This document shows positions 1 to 9,392 of a DNA stretch of 64,000 nt, one piece after another. The notes under the pieces are model-generated. The model saw only the letters and a program-made list of their open reading frames with translations. It made no database searches and was not told where the DNA came from. Made by a program: the position numbers and the translations under genes. Every line of letters begins with the position of its first letter. The stretch's first letter is position 1. The stretch is from Bermanella sp034110565. Its GTDB lineage: Bacteria; Pseudomonadota; Gammaproteobacteria; Pseudomonadales; Oceanobacteraceae. The stretch is from NCBI GenBank assembly GCA_034110565.1, contig JAWUYY010000025.1, positions 16,240 to 80,239 on the forward strand, read 5' to 3'.

Positions 1-1
1 T

Positions 2-685
2 GAAGAGGTAATTGAAGAGGCTGCAGCAGAAGCACAAAATACAGAAGAAATCATAGACGATATGTTCGAGCCTATGCCTTACTGGCTGTATGCCGCAATA
101 CCTGCCGGAGTTTTATTTCTAGGCATAGGTGGCTTCTTAATTTTTAGGAAGTCGACGAGTAAAAAATCAGGACCATCAGCGAAAGCAGAGAAATCATCAA
201 GTGAAGACGATAAGCTAGATGTGAGTTTAAACGATGGCCTAGATGATGGTGATTTCGATGAGGACTTTGATTTAAGTGGTGATGATGACGATGAAATGGC
301 CATCAATGTAAGTGACGATGATGGTGACTCGGGAGAAGACGCCGGAGCATTCCCAGAAATGGATGACTTAGATGACATGGCGGATGACCCTGAGCCTCAA
401 AACGCAGGAGCCGCTGCGCCGGTTGAAGATGACATCCCCGATTTTGATGAAAACTTTGATGTAGAAAACAGCGATGAAGCAGAAAATGAAACAGCCAGTG
501 CTATTGATGATTTAGACAGTGTATTAGATAGCTTGTCTGATGAGGATGAAGAAAATATCCCAAAGTTAGATAAAACCATCAGTGAAGAAGACGATAGCTC
601 AATTGATGCTGCGTTGGCCAACTTAGAAAGCGAGCTAGATGATATTGATGTAGACGCTTTAATTGACGATGGGAAGAAAGATTAG
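2..685 (+). CDS. FimV-like acidic membrane protein, C-terminal part (5' end outside window)
   Basis: The frame is open to the left edge, so the gene starts before the window; 227 residues are visible. A short acidic stretch is followed by one hydrophobic segment (PYWLYAAIPAGVLFLGIGG) and a basic stop-transfer stretch (FRKSTSKK), then about 150 very acidic residues rich in Asp, Glu and Ser with DDLD-type repeats. One transmembrane helix followed by a long acidic cytoplasmic tail recalls FimV/TspA polar-organising proteins, but the usual C-terminal TPR is not visible and the N-terminal LysM region would lie outside. The family call is therefore inference. The next gene starts one base after the stop codon, suggesting co-transcription. 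Confidence 0.5.
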   Translation, partial: EEVIEEAAAEAQNTEEIIDDMFEPMPYWLYAAIPAGVLFLGIGGFLIFRKSTSKKSGPSAKAEKSSSEDDKLDVSLNDGLDDGDFDEDFDLSGDDDDEMAINVSDDDGDSGEDAGAFPEMDDLDDMADDPEPQNAGAAAPVEDDIPDFDENFDVENSDEAENETASAIDDLDSVLDSLSDEDEENIPKLDKTISEEDDSSIDAALANLESELDDIDVDALIDDGKKD

Positions 686-686
686 A

Positions 687-1124
687 ATGGATAAGTTCAT
701 GCAAGCGGCCATTGATGAGGCCAAATTAGGGTTGAAGGAAGGGGGTATACCCATTGGTTCAGTCTTAGTTCATAAAGGCAACATTATCGGGCGAGGGCAT
801 AACCGACGCATTCAGGCAGGCAGTTGTGTGCTACACGGTGAAATGGATGCACTAGAAAATGCTGGGCGCCAAAGCGCTAAGGTTTATCAAGAATCTACTA
901 TTTATACCACATTGAGCCCTTGCTCCATGTGTTCGGGTGCCATCGCTTTGTATGGGATCCCAGTTGTGGTGATTGGCGAAAACAAAACCTTTATGGGTGA
1001 AGAAGCATGGCTTCAGAGTAAGGGGGTTGAATTGACGGTTCTTCAAGATGAGACTTGCATGCAGCTCATGGGGGAATTTATTGCTCAGAACCCAGAGCTA
1101 TGGAACGAAGATATCGGCGTTTAG
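687..1124 (+). CDS. Cytosine deaminase, yeast FCY1 type
   Basis: A 145-residue deaminase of the CDA superfamily, predicted to hydrolyse cytosine to uracil for pyrimidine salvage in the cytoplasm. The zinc site is complete: LHGE near residues 49-52 (His ligand and catalytic Glu) and SPCSMC near 77-82 (two Cys ligands). Extended similarity, as I remember the yeast enzyme, covers the whole length: GLKEGGIPIG, GRGHNRR, LENAGR, TTLSPC, YGIPVVVIGEN and the end WNEDIG. This separates it from TadA and from the unrelated amidohydrolase CodA. The ATG at 687 is chosen over an upstream in-frame start because GGAAGAAAG precedes it closely and the family N-terminus fits. It is the last gene before a terminator. 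Confidence 0.85.
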   Translation: MDKFMQAAIDEAKLGLKEGGIPIGSVLVHKGNIIGRGHNRRIQAGSCVLHGEMDALENAGRQSAKVYQESTIYTTLSPCSMCSGAIALYGIPVVVIGENKTFMGEEAWLQSKGVELTVLQDETCMQLMGEFIAQNPELWNEDIGV

Positions 1125-1148
1125 CTAATTAAATGCATGAATTACAAG

Positions 1149-1176
1149 AAACCCAAGGTAACCCCTTGGGTTTTTT
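1149..1176 (+). terminator. Rho-independent terminator after the cytosine deaminase gene
   Basis: The stem AAACCCAAGG pairs with CCTTGGGTTT around a short loop and is followed by a T run. It lies about 25 bases after the stop codon. Confidence 0.85.
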
Positions 1177-1308
1177 ATGTAAGAAATAGTCAATTATATT
1201 GATCTAATTTACTTATTTATACGTAAAAACAAGCCATGTTCAAGGGTGTAATATCCTTTATCCTGAGTTACCATTCGGTGCATTAATTTTGTTAAATTGA
1301 GCAATAAT

Positions 1309-2145
1309 ATGAAGTTTACAGGTACAGAAGAATACGTTGCCACGTCCGAGTTACAAATGGCAGTGAATGCAGCGATCACCTTGCAGCGCCCATTATTAAT
1401 CAAAGGTGAGCCTGGCACAGGTAAAACCATGTTGGCCGAACAACTAGCCGAAGCCCTAGATACCCCTTTGATCCAGTGGCATATTAAATCCACGACAAAA
1501 GCGCACCAAGGCTTGTATGAATACGACGCTGTATCGCGTTTGCGTGATTCGCAGCTGGGTAATGAAAGCGTTAATGATATCTCAAACTACATTAAGAAAG
1601 GTAAGCTTTGGGAAGCGTTTACTGGCGATAAGCCACCTGTACTATTAATAGATGAGATTGATAAAGCGGACATCGAATTCCCGAACGATTTATTGCTCGA
1701 ACTGGATAAAATGGAGTTTTTTGTTTACGAAACCCAAGAGCGTATCGTGGCCAAGCATCGCCCGATTATTATCATTACCAGTAACAATGAAAAAGAATTA
1801 CCAGACGCTTTCTTGCGTCGTTGTTTCTTCCATTACATCGACTTCCCAGATAAAAGCACGATGCAAAAAATTGTTGATGTGCATTATCCTGATATTAAAA
1901 AATCACTACTGGCCGAAGCCATGGATGTTTTCTTTGATTTACGCAAAGTGCCTGGTTTGAAGAAAAAACCATCGACGTCTGAGCTGGTGGATTGGTTGAA
2001 ATTATTACTAGCGGATGATGTGGACCCAGAAACCTTGCGCAGCAAAGACACCGCTATTCCACCACTTTATGGTGCCATGGTGAAAAACGAACAAGACGTT
2101 GAGCTACTACAAAAGCTAGCATTCATGTCTCGTCGTAAAGGCTAA
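1309..2145 (+). CDS. MoxR-family AAA+ ATPase
   Basis: A 278-residue AAA+ ATPase of the MoxR group, which act as chaperone-like partners of VWA proteins. The Walker A is GEPGTGKTM (about residues 37-45), Walker B is VLLIDEIDKAD, sensor 1 is IIIITSNNEKELP, and LRRCFFHYI is the arginine-finger region. The ATG at 1309 is preferred over the TTG at 1297 because MKFTGTEEYVAT is the usual family N-terminus; no strong ribosome binding site is visible for either. The VWA protein gene follows after four bases, the classic MoxR-CoxE pairing. The target complex is not evident from the neighbours. Confidence 0.85.
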   Translation: MKFTGTEEYVATSELQMAVNAAITLQRPLLIKGEPGTGKTMLAEQLAEALDTPLIQWHIKSTTKAHQGLYEYDAVSRLRDSQLGNESVNDISNYIKKGKLWEAFTGDKPPVLLIDEIDKADIEFPNDLLLELDKMEFFVYETQERIVAKHRPIIIITSNNEKELPDAFLRRCFFHYIDFPDKSTMQKIVDVHYPDIKKSLLAEAMDVFFDLRKVPGLKKKPSTSELVDWLKLLLADDVDPETLRSKDTAIPPLYGAMVKNEQDVELLQKLAFMSRRKG

Positions 2146-2149
2146 TTCT

Positions 2150-3334
2150 ATGTTGGTTGATTATTTCCAAACCATGCGCGAATACCGAGTACCTTGCTCG
2201 ATTCGTGAATACTTGGATCTCATAAATGCCGTCAAAAACCATTTAGCGTTTGCTGATTTAGATGATTTCTATCAAATCAGCCGCATTTGCTTGGTTAAGG
2301 ATGAACGTCATTTTGACAAGTTTGATAAGGCATTTGCACACTACTTTGAAGGCATTGACCGTCTGGACGAAGTGTTAACCAGTGCGAAAGGCATCCCAGA
2401 AGATTGGATGAAATCTGAATTTGAGCGCTTGTTTAGTAAAGAAGAATTAGACGCCATTGAATCTCAAGGTGGATTTGATGAGCTCATGAAAAAATTCCGT
2501 GAACGCTTAGAGGAACAAGAAAAGCGTCATCGTGGCGGTAATAAAATGATCGGCACTGGCGGTACATCACCCTTTGGTGCAGATGGATTTAATCCAGAAG
2601 GGATGCGTGTACAGCAAGGTCGCAGCCGTCATAAAAAAGCCATCAAGGTTTGGGAGCAACGTAACTACCGAAATCTTGATGATGACGTTGAGCTGGGTAT
2701 TCGTAATATCAAAGTGGCACTAAGGCGTTTACGTAAGTTTGCTCGTCAAGGCGCCGCTGAAGAATTGGATCTAGACGACACCATTAGCTCAACCGCAAAC
2801 AATGCGGGCTTCTTAGATATTAAACTGGTGCCAGAGCGTCATAACGCGGTAAAAGTTTTATTATTCTTCGATATAGGCGGCACCATGGACCCGTTTGTGC
2901 GTATCTGTGAAGAATTATTCTCAGCCGCTAAAACTGAATTTAAACACATGGAGACGTTTTATTTTCACAACTGCTTGTATGAGAGTGTGTGGAAAGATAA
3001 CCGTCGTCGCAGTAATGAGCGCACCCAGACTTGGGATATTTTACGTAAATTTACCAAGGACTATAAAGTCATCTTTATTGGTGATGCCATGATGGCACCT
3101 TATGAAGTTACCCATGTTGGCGGCAGTGTCGAGCATTGGAATGACGAATCAGGGGCTGTTTGGTTAGAGCGCATGAAAGAGCACTTCTCTAAAGTGGTGT
3201 GGTTAAATCCAGTGCCAGATTCACAGTGGGGGTGGAGTGGTTCTTTAAACGCTATACGAGACATAATGAAAGATGACATGTATGCATTGACTATCAATGG
3301 CCTCGAAAAAGCCATGCGTGAACTTAGTCGTTGA
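2150..3334 (+). CDS. VWA domain protein, CoxE-like
   Basis: A 394-residue soluble protein with an N-terminal helical CoxE-like region and a C-terminal von Willebrand A domain. The metal-site motif appears as FFDIGGTMDPF (about residues 239-249), matching the DxGxT variant of DxSxS in this subgroup. FIGDAMMAPYE near residues 310-320 is the later conserved block. With the adjacent MoxR ATPase it is expected to form a metal-dependent chaperone or maturation pair. Related pairs are known from CO dehydrogenase (CoxD/CoxE) clusters, but no such enzyme is nearby, so the client is unknown. A strong terminator follows. Confidence 0.8.
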   Translation: MLVDYFQTMREYRVPCSIREYLDLINAVKNHLAFADLDDFYQISRICLVKDERHFDKFDKAFAHYFEGIDRLDEVLTSAKGIPEDWMKSEFERLFSKEELDAIESQGGFDELMKKFRERLEEQEKRHRGGNKMIGTGGTSPFGADGFNPEGMRVQQGRSRHKKAIKVWEQRNYRNLDDDVELGIRNIKVALRRLRKFARQGAAEELDLDDTISSTANNAGFLDIKLVPERHNAVKVLLFFDIGGTMDPFVRICEELFSAAKTEFKHMETFYFHNCLYESVWKDNRRRSNERTQTWDILRKFTKDYKVIFIGDAMMAPYEVTHVGGSVEHWNDESGAVWLERMKEHFSKVVWLNPVPDSQWGWSGSLNAIRDIMKDDMYALTINGLEKAMRELSR

Positions 3335-3355
3335 TCGTGATTGCGTGTTGTTATT

Positions 3356-3379
3356 AAGGGAGCCGAGGCTCCCTTTTTT
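3356..3379 (+). terminator. Rho-independent terminator after the MoxR-CoxE pair
   Basis: AAGGGAGCC and GGCTCCCTT form the stem with a T tail, about 20 bases after the stop codon. It separates this pair from the envelope-machine cluster that follows. Confidence 0.85.
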
Positions 3380-3550
3380 ATTGGCTAAAATGTGCCGAGT
3401 TACTATTTTTGAGGAGTAAATAGCTGTTTTGGTACTTTAGACTCACTAACCTTGGTTGCATCCTATAAAACCCTAGGTAACAATACGCCAAGACGCAGCA
3501 TTCTAAAATAAATGCGTCCTTATAATAAAAATAAAAAATAAGGGTCAACC

Positions 3551-4078
3551 GTGAAGGCAATCCATTCTTTTGCAAGTAGCCTCGTGCTATTCGTTTCTCT
3601 ATGTATGTCATTTTCAGTGTTTGCAGCTGATCAGGCAGGTTTAGATTCAGAAATTGAAGAGCTGAAATCAGAAGTGATTGAGTTAAATCGTGAACTTTTT
3701 GACCTAGAAGAGCAGCTTCTCTATCCCGCGACAACGTCATTTGCCGTGTTTGTATCCATGGATGCTGTACCTGATTTTAAAATTCAATCGGTTAAGCTAA
3801 GCCTTGATGAACAAGATGTTACTTCTCATATCTATCGTGATGAACAAGTAGAAGCCTTGCGACGCGGTGGTATTCAAAAAATTTATGAGGGTAATTTAAA
3901 GCCCGGCTTGCATCATTTAAAAGCAGAAATCATGGGTAAAGACCGCGACGGACGGCCAGTGAAGCGCATGGTCGTTGCCGACTTCGGTAAAGCGCGTTCT
4001 AGTAAATATTTAGAAGTGAAAATCAGTAATAACCCCAATCAAAATAAACCAGACTTCGCCATTGTAGAGTGGAAGTAA
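3551..4078 (+). CDS. Exported coiled-coil protein, first gene of the ExbBD/TPR envelope cluster
   Basis: A 175-residue protein with a signal peptide (cleavage likely after SFSVFAA), then a short coiled coil (SEIEELKSEVIELNRELFDL), then a small beta-rich domain without recognisable motifs. It starts with GTG, preceded by AAGGG at good spacing. The next gene begins one base after its stop, so it is translationally linked to the TPR proteins. Homologues are, I recall, often misannotated as AraC regulators, but no DNA-binding domain is visible. By context it is a periplasmic part of the proton-driven envelope complex. The precise role is unknown. Confidence 0.65.
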   Translation: MKAIHSFASSLVLFVSLCMSFSVFAADQAGLDSEIEELKSEVIELNRELFDLEEQLLYPATTSFAVFVSMDAVPDFKIQSVKLSLDEQDVTSHIYRDEQVEALRRGGIQKIYEGNLKPGLHHLKAEIMGKDRDGRPVKRMVVADFGKARSSKYLEVKISNNPNQNKPDFAIVEWK

Positions 4079-4079
4079 A

Positions 4080-5972
4080 ATGCGTTGGTTTATTTGGCTG
4101 CTATTCATAGTCCCAGTTGTATACGGTGATGACCTTCTACCAGATGAGCGTCGTGCCATTGCACGCGATCCTATATACGGCCAAGCCTTATATAGCCTGC
4201 ACTCTGGCGAATACGACAAAGCATTAGGCTTTAACTACCAGCTGCGTAAAGAAGGCCGTAAAGGTTATGGAAAGGTGCTGGATATCCATGAAGCGACAGC
4301 TCAGTTAGGTCTAGGCATGAGCCAGCATGCACAGAAACAATACAAGCGCTTGCTGTCAGATACTCGAGTGAGTTTTTTACCCGCTCCAGCTCGTGCCCAA
4401 GCATGGTTTTATATGGCTAAGCATTTTTATAATAAAGGGCTTTGGGATAGCGCGCTTAGCTCAATGCGTAAGGTCAACGGATCCTATTTGGTCGATGACT
4501 TAAAAGATGAATATCATTTCTTAGCCACAACCCTTGAGTTATTTAAAGGCAAGCCAGAAAAAGCAGATAAGCACATATTAAACATTAAGCCAGATAGTAA
4601 ATGGGCGGTGTATGCCTATATGAACCTAGCCGTTAGTTATACCGAGCGCGATATACATATTAGTAAAGTGGAAGCGGTATTTAACAAAGCATTATTACTG
4701 GTTAAAAATACCAATAAACCAGAAGCCTTATCGGATAAAATAAATTTAATGGCAGGGCAGTTCTTTTATGCTACGGGACGTGGTCGAAGTGCGATTAAAC
4801 ACTTGAAAAGCGTTAGCTTAGACGGTGCCTACACCCCTAAAGCACTACTGACGTATGGCTGGGCACTGACAGAACAGTGGCAGTATCATGATGCTTTACA
4901 ACCTTGGTATATGTTAAAAACCAACCACTCGCCGCTTAATCAAGATGTACAAGAAACCTTAATTGCTATTCCTTATCTTTTAGAAAAACTTAACGCAAAA
5001 GTTATGGCACTCGGTGCATTTGATTATGCGACTGAGCAATTTGATGATATTTACCGTCAACTTGGTGAAAGTGCCATACGCTTAAATACAGGAGAATTTA
5101 TTGAACCCTTAATGGCGCAGCAGGTTCCGGATCGTTGGGGAGCCTTTGAGGCGGTAGACTTATCATTACCTAATCACCCTGATCAAATATATTTGAAAGA
5201 TGTTATGAGCCGAGGGAACTTCCAAGGGGAGCTGAAAAACCTAAGAGACTTGCATGTGATGCGCTCGCAGTTAAAGTCGGCCATGGAGGAATTAAAGGCC
5301 TTTGATCAAACCGCAGATACGCGTGCACAAGAATATTTAATCATTAAAAAAGAAGCTCGGATTAGCAAACATCAAATTGATCTAGCAAGCTTGCAGTCGC
5401 GTTATAAAAAACTACTAGGGCGAATTAACAAAGCGTTTAAAAATCCTGATGGTTCAGGTTTAGCATCCCAATCTGAAAAAGATCAGTTGGTATCGTTTAA
5501 GCAAGTATCAAAACAAATTTCACGATTATCGAAGCGTCCATCTTTAGCCGAACAGTCTTATAAAGATCGGTTACGCCGAGTGGAGGGGGTTTTAAAGTGG
5601 ACATTATCAGAGCGCTATAGTGAGCGTAAAAAGCAAGTGTCACAAAATCTTGCAATTTTAGAAGAAAAAATCAGACAAACGAACAAACAATTTAAGGCCG
5701 CTCAATATGCGTATACAGTTGCGCCTAAAGGCTTTAATGGCTTTAAAAAAAGAATAAATACATTAACTAAAACCTATGAAAAGCAACTGGCAAAACTTGA
5801 TAAGGTCTATTATCAGCAACGAGAAAAAGTAGGTAGCATTGTTAAGGTTGATATTAAAAAACGTCAGCAGCGTGTGATGGATTATCAATTACAAGCACGC
5901 TTGGCAGCCGCTAGATTGTTTGATGAGACTTCCAATGAGCAGCGTATTGTGACAGGGGAGCTAAGACAGTGA
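4080..5972 (+). CDS. Periplasmic TPR and coiled-coil protein
   Basis: 630 residues: a signal peptide (MRWFIWLLFIVPVVYG), about 300 residues of degenerate TPR helices (for example ALSSMRKVNGSYL and ALLTYGWALTEQWQYHDAL), then a long charged coiled coil from about residue 390 to 600 with many Lys, Gln and Arg. No catalytic motif is seen. It overlaps or abuts its neighbours on both sides. Myxobacterial Glt/Nfs machines use similarly built TPR proteins as periplasmic scaffolds, which is the basis for placing this protein in such a complex. That assignment is inference from architecture and gene order. Confidence 0.7.
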   Translation: MRWFIWLLFIVPVVYGDDLLPDERRAIARDPIYGQALYSLHSGEYDKALGFNYQLRKEGRKGYGKVLDIHEATAQLGLGMSQHAQKQYKRLLSDTRVSFLPAPARAQAWFYMAKHFYNKGLWDSALSSMRKVNGSYLVDDLKDEYHFLATTLELFKGKPEKADKHILNIKPDSKWAVYAYMNLAVSYTERDIHISKVEAVFNKALLLVKNTNKPEALSDKINLMAGQFFYATGRGRSAIKHLKSVSLDGAYTPKALLTYGWALTEQWQYHDALQPWYMLKTNHSPLNQDVQETLIAIPYLLEKLNAKVMALGAFDYATEQFDDIYRQLGESAIRLNTGEFIEPLMAQQVPDRWGAFEAVDLSLPNHPDQIYLKDVMSRGNFQGELKNLRDLHVMRSQLKSAMEELKAFDQTADTRAQEYLIIKKEARISKHQIDLASLQSRYKKLLGRINKAFKNPDGSGLASQSEKDQLVSFKQVSKQISRLSKRPSLAEQSYKDRLRRVEGVLKWTLSERYSERKKQVSQNLAILEEKIRQTNKQFKAAQYAYTVAPKGFNGFKKRINTLTKTYEKQLAKLDKVYYQQREKVGSIVKVDIKKRQQRVMDYQLQARLAAARLFDETSNEQRIVTGELRQ

Positions 5973-8797
5973 TGGTAAAATATATTTCATTTGTATTAGT
6001 AGTAGCTTGTCTATCTGCATGTGCGAATCAGCCTGAGCGAAATGTGGTGAGTGTTGAAGAAGACTTATCGGGTAAAAGTATTGCAAATATTCGCCCAGTG
6101 GGGGTACGTTTAGCTAAAATGCCTGCCGCCCAAGCGGATACAAAAAAAGCCATTGCTAAATATCAGCGCTTTTTAGATATTGCACCGAAAGGGGAAACTA
6201 GGGTGCATGTTATGCATCGCTTAGCGGACTTGAAATTAATGGATGTCGAAGAGTTACTCGCCGATAACCCAGAGGAGCTAGAAGCTGAGCAAGTACAAAA
6301 AACCTATCAGCAAGCTATTGATACCTATAAGCAAGTTTTAAAAATGTTCCCCCATCGTCGTGACAGCGATATGCTTTTGTATCAACTAGCAAAAGTTTAC
6401 ATGTTAAAAGGTGATGATGAACAAGCGTTGACTGTTTTGACACGACTGACTCAAGATTTCCCTAAGTCAGACCTTGTGCCAGAAGCGCAATACCGTCGTG
6501 GTGATATATTATTTAATTTAGAACGCTTTGTTGAGTCCAATAAGGCATTCGCTTATGTCGCCATGGGCAATAAAAGCAATCGCTTTTATATCAGTGCAAA
6601 CTATATGCGAGGCTGGAGTCAATTTAAGTTAAGAGCCTATGACAATGCATTATTATCATTTGTAAAAGTAATTGATGATCGTTTTGAAGATACTACGGCG
6701 GTTGTCACAGCATCTCGCGGAGATAAAGAATTACTCGATGATACTGTACGTGTTATGAGTATGATATTTGCCGATAATAATGGACATAGGCAAATCGCAC
6801 AGTTAATGCAACGGGTGGGTAATCGTCATTATGAGTATTTATTATATGACTCTTTAGCCGAGTATTATTTGTCTAAACAACAGTACACAGATGCCGCTCG
6901 TACCTATCAAGCGTTTGTTCAAGCGAATCCTAATGATGTATTAGCCTCCGCATTTTATAGCAGTGTTGTTGATAGCTATAAAAAAGCTGGCTATGTGGAT
7001 TTAGTATTAAAGCACAAGGTGGCTTTCATTGAGCAATACGGTATTCGTAGCGGATATTGGAACTTATATGGCGAAGACATCCGCGACATGATTCGCCCAA
7101 ATATCAAAGAATACACTTCACAGTTAGCACAATATCATCATTCTCGTGGGCAAAAATCTAAAAACATTAAAAGTAAGTTTAATGACTTATTATCGGCTTC
7201 TCGTTGGTACCAAGAATACATAGATACGTTCCCTAGTGATGAAAAAGTAGGTGAAATGTACTTCTTAAAAGGGGAGGCTGTTTACGAAGTCGGTCGTTTC
7301 GAAGAAGCCATTCTTGCTTACACACAAGGTGGTTATGATACGCCTAAACATGATAAATCAGAAGAATCTGCTTATGCTGCCTTAGTTGCATACAACCGGA
7401 TGATAGAAGCATCAAAAATGAAAGAAAAATCTTTTTGGTTAGAACGAAAAATAGATAGCGCACTACGGTATTCAATGGTGTACCCAGATAATAAAAACAC
7501 ATCACAGGTTTTGGCACGTGCAGCAGAAGGTTTATTTAGCTTAGGACAGTTTAAGCGTGCTGTAGACGTCAGCGACAGCGTACTAGCCCGTAAAGATTCG
7601 AGTAAACAACAGCTTTCTGTGGCTAATTTGATTAAAGCCCATTCACACTTTGATTTAGCTCAATATGAACAAGCCGAAGTAGCTTATGTGTCCGCACTGA
7701 ACAGCAAACAATTGAAATCAAGTGATATTAAAGCCGTTAATGAAAAATTAGCTGCAAGCATCTATAAGCAAGCTGTCGCCTGGGTTGAAAAAGATGTATT
7801 GGATCAAGCTGTTTCAGACTTTATGCGCGTAGGTAAGGTCGTACCTAGTTCACCTATACGCATTACGGCTCATTATGATGCCGCTTCTTATTTAATGAAA
7901 AACAAAAAATGGAAAAAAGCCGAAGAGATATTATTGAGTTTTAGAGAGCAATTTCCAAAAGATAAGTTAGTGAAAGATATCCCATCTAAATTGATTATTG
8001 CTTATGAAAATATGCAAGATTGGAAAAATGCTGCATTTGAACTGCAAAATATCTGGCGGTTTTCTCGTAATAAGAAAGAACAACGCATTGCGCTTTATCA
8101 AGCCGCTGAATATTACGAAAAAGCCAACGATATTGATAATGCCATGGTCATGCTTAAGCGTTATGCTCATAACTACCCTACACCATTTGATGCGCAACTA
8201 GAGGCCATTAATAAGTTGGAAGGTTTATATCTTAAACAAGATGACCATGAGAAGCGTCGTTACTGGTTAGAGAAGCTTATAGCTTCGGATCGTACGGCAG
8301 GCAAAGCCCGTACCGAACGTTCTAAGTTCTTAGCAGCAAAAGCATCATTTGAATTAGCTGATTATGAGCGTCAAGTCTATGCCAAAATTGAACTAACACT
8401 CCCACTGCAAAAAAGCTTGGGCAAAAAGAAAGTGGCGCTTAAGAAAACATTGGATGCTTATCAACGTACGGCAAAAATGGAAGTACAAGAATTTACAACA
8501 GCCGCCACGTTCCAAATTGCTGAAATCTATGGAGAGTTGTCTCGTGACCTGATGGCATCACAACGCCCAGCAGGCTTAGATGAGTTAGAACTAGAAGAGT
8601 ATGAATTCCTACTTGAAGATCAAGCTTTTCCGTTTGAAGAGGCCGCCATTAATATTCATGAAACAAATATAAAACGTAGCTGGGATGGTTTATACGATAG
8701 CTGGATAGAAAATAGTATATCCGCGCTCTCCAAATTGATGCCTGCTCGCTATGCCAAACAAGAGGAGAGCTATGATGCCATTGCTGAAATACACTAG
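5972..8797 (+). CDS. Large TPR lipoprotein of the envelope cluster
   Basis: A 941-residue protein with a lipoprotein signal: the lipobox LSAC is followed by Ala-Asn, a residue pair compatible with outer-membrane sorting by Lol. Nearly all the rest is TPR-like helices, for example YKQVLKMFPHRRDSDMLLYQLAKVY, split here as YKQVLKMFPHRR and DSDMLLYQLA, and AARTYQAFVQANP. The ATG at 5972 overlaps the previous stop (TGATG); a GTG three bases earlier is an alternative. The last 26 bases overlap the next lipoprotein gene. Repeat proteins of this size on the outer membrane are typical structural parts of trans-envelope machines. Confidence 0.75.
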   Translation: MVKYISFVLVVACLSACANQPERNVVSVEEDLSGKSIANIRPVGVRLAKMPAAQADTKKAIAKYQRFLDIAPKGETRVHVMHRLADLKLMDVEELLADNPEELEAEQVQKTYQQAIDTYKQVLKMFPHRRDSDMLLYQLAKVYMLKGDDEQALTVLTRLTQDFPKSDLVPEAQYRRGDILFNLERFVESNKAFAYVAMGNKSNRFYISANYMRGWSQFKLRAYDNALLSFVKVIDDRFEDTTAVVTASRGDKELLDDTVRVMSMIFADNNGHRQIAQLMQRVGNRHYEYLLYDSLAEYYLSKQQYTDAARTYQAFVQANPNDVLASAFYSSVVDSYKKAGYVDLVLKHKVAFIEQYGIRSGYWNLYGEDIRDMIRPNIKEYTSQLAQYHHSRGQKSKNIKSKFNDLLSASRWYQEYIDTFPSDEKVGEMYFLKGEAVYEVGRFEEAILAYTQGGYDTPKHDKSEESAYAALVAYNRMIEASKMKEKSFWLERKIDSALRYSMVYPDNKNTSQVLARAAEGLFSLGQFKRAVDVSDSVLARKDSSKQQLSVANLIKAHSHFDLAQYEQAEVAYVSALNSKQLKSSDIKAVNEKLAASIYKQAVAWVEKDVLDQAVSDFMRVGKVVPSSPIRITAHYDAASYLMKNKKWKKAEEILLSFREQFPKDKLVKDIPSKLIIAYENMQDWKNAAFELQNIWRFSRNKKEQRIALYQAAEYYEKANDIDNAMVMLKRYAHNYPTPFDAQLEAINKLEGLYLKQDDHEKRRYWLEKLIASDRTAGKARTERSKFLAAKASFELADYERQVYAKIELTLPLQKSLGKKKVALKKTLDAYQRTAKMEVQEFTTAATFQIAEIYGELSRDLMASQRPAGLDELELEEYEFLLEDQAFPFEEAAINIHETNIKRSWDGLYDSWIENSISALSKLMPARYAKQEESYDAIAEIH

Positions 8798-9392
8798 TAT
8801 CAGTGCGCTAATATTTCTGTTAGCAGCTTGTACCGGGCAGCAGGTTAAGAGCACAGTTGATGCAAATGTGGAATCTCAAATCATAGAAATTCCAGCGCAA
8901 GCTGCTAAAGATTTTAAAGTGGCGATTGAGCTTATGAATCAAAATAAGTTTGATGAGGCATTAACCGCATTTGAAAATATGACTCAAGACTATCCTGAAT
9001 TATCTGGTCCTTTTGCCAATATTGGCGTGATTTATAGTCGTCAAGAAAACTGGGAAAAGGCACGGGATGCTTTAAAGATCAGCGTGAGCAAAAATACACA
9101 TAACATTAAGGCATTAAATCAACTGGGTTTAGCTCATCGTCACCTCGGTGAATTTAAACAAGCCGAAGATGCCTACTTGCAAGCTATTAAGGCTGTGCCA
9201 AATGCCTCTCAGAGTTATCTAAATCTTGGTATCTTGTATGATATTTATATGGGGCAATTTGTTAAGGCCAGTAACTATTATCAAAAATATCAAAGTTTAC
9301 AAAGTGAACCAAATAGACAGGTAGCAGGTTGGATTGTTGATATTAATCGCCGTGCAGGGATTAAATCGCAAATAGCCGGAGATACACCATGA
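8772..9392 (+). CDS. Small TPR lipoprotein
   Basis: A 206-residue lipoprotein: signal peptide with lipobox LLAAC at about residue 20, then four to five TPR units (ALTAFENMTQDYPELSGPFA, ALKISVSKNTHNIKALNQLG, AYLQAIKAVPNASQSYLNLG). The ATG at 8772 is chosen because AGAGGAGAG sits just before it; the longer frame adds charged residues ahead of the signal. It starts inside the end of the preceding gene and its own end overlaps the next start by four bases, so the group is one transcription and translation unit. Confidence 0.75.
   Translation: MMPLLKYTSISALIFLLAACTGQQVKSTVDANVESQIIEIPAQAAKDFKVAIELMNQNKFDEALTAFENMTQDYPELSGPFANIGVIYSRQENWEKARDALKISVSKNTHNIKALNQLGLAHRHLGEFKQAEDAYLQAIKAVPNASQSYLNLGILYDIYMGQFVKASNYYQKYQSLQSEPNRQVAGWIVDINRRAGIKSQIAGDTP

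Noticed and set aside
62..685. Reading the first gene as starting at the ATG at 62
   Set aside because: The frame is open to the left edge with acidic codons in the same style, so the gene begins outside the window.
3378..3740. Reverse-strand frame of 120 residues over the start of the exported coiled-coil gene
   Set aside because: It overlaps a signal-peptide gene with a good ribosome binding site, and its product has no recognisable feature.
3551..4078. AraC-type regulator annotation often given to homologues
   Set aside because: The protein has a signal peptide and no helix-turn-helix region, so it cannot be a cytoplasmic DNA-binding protein.
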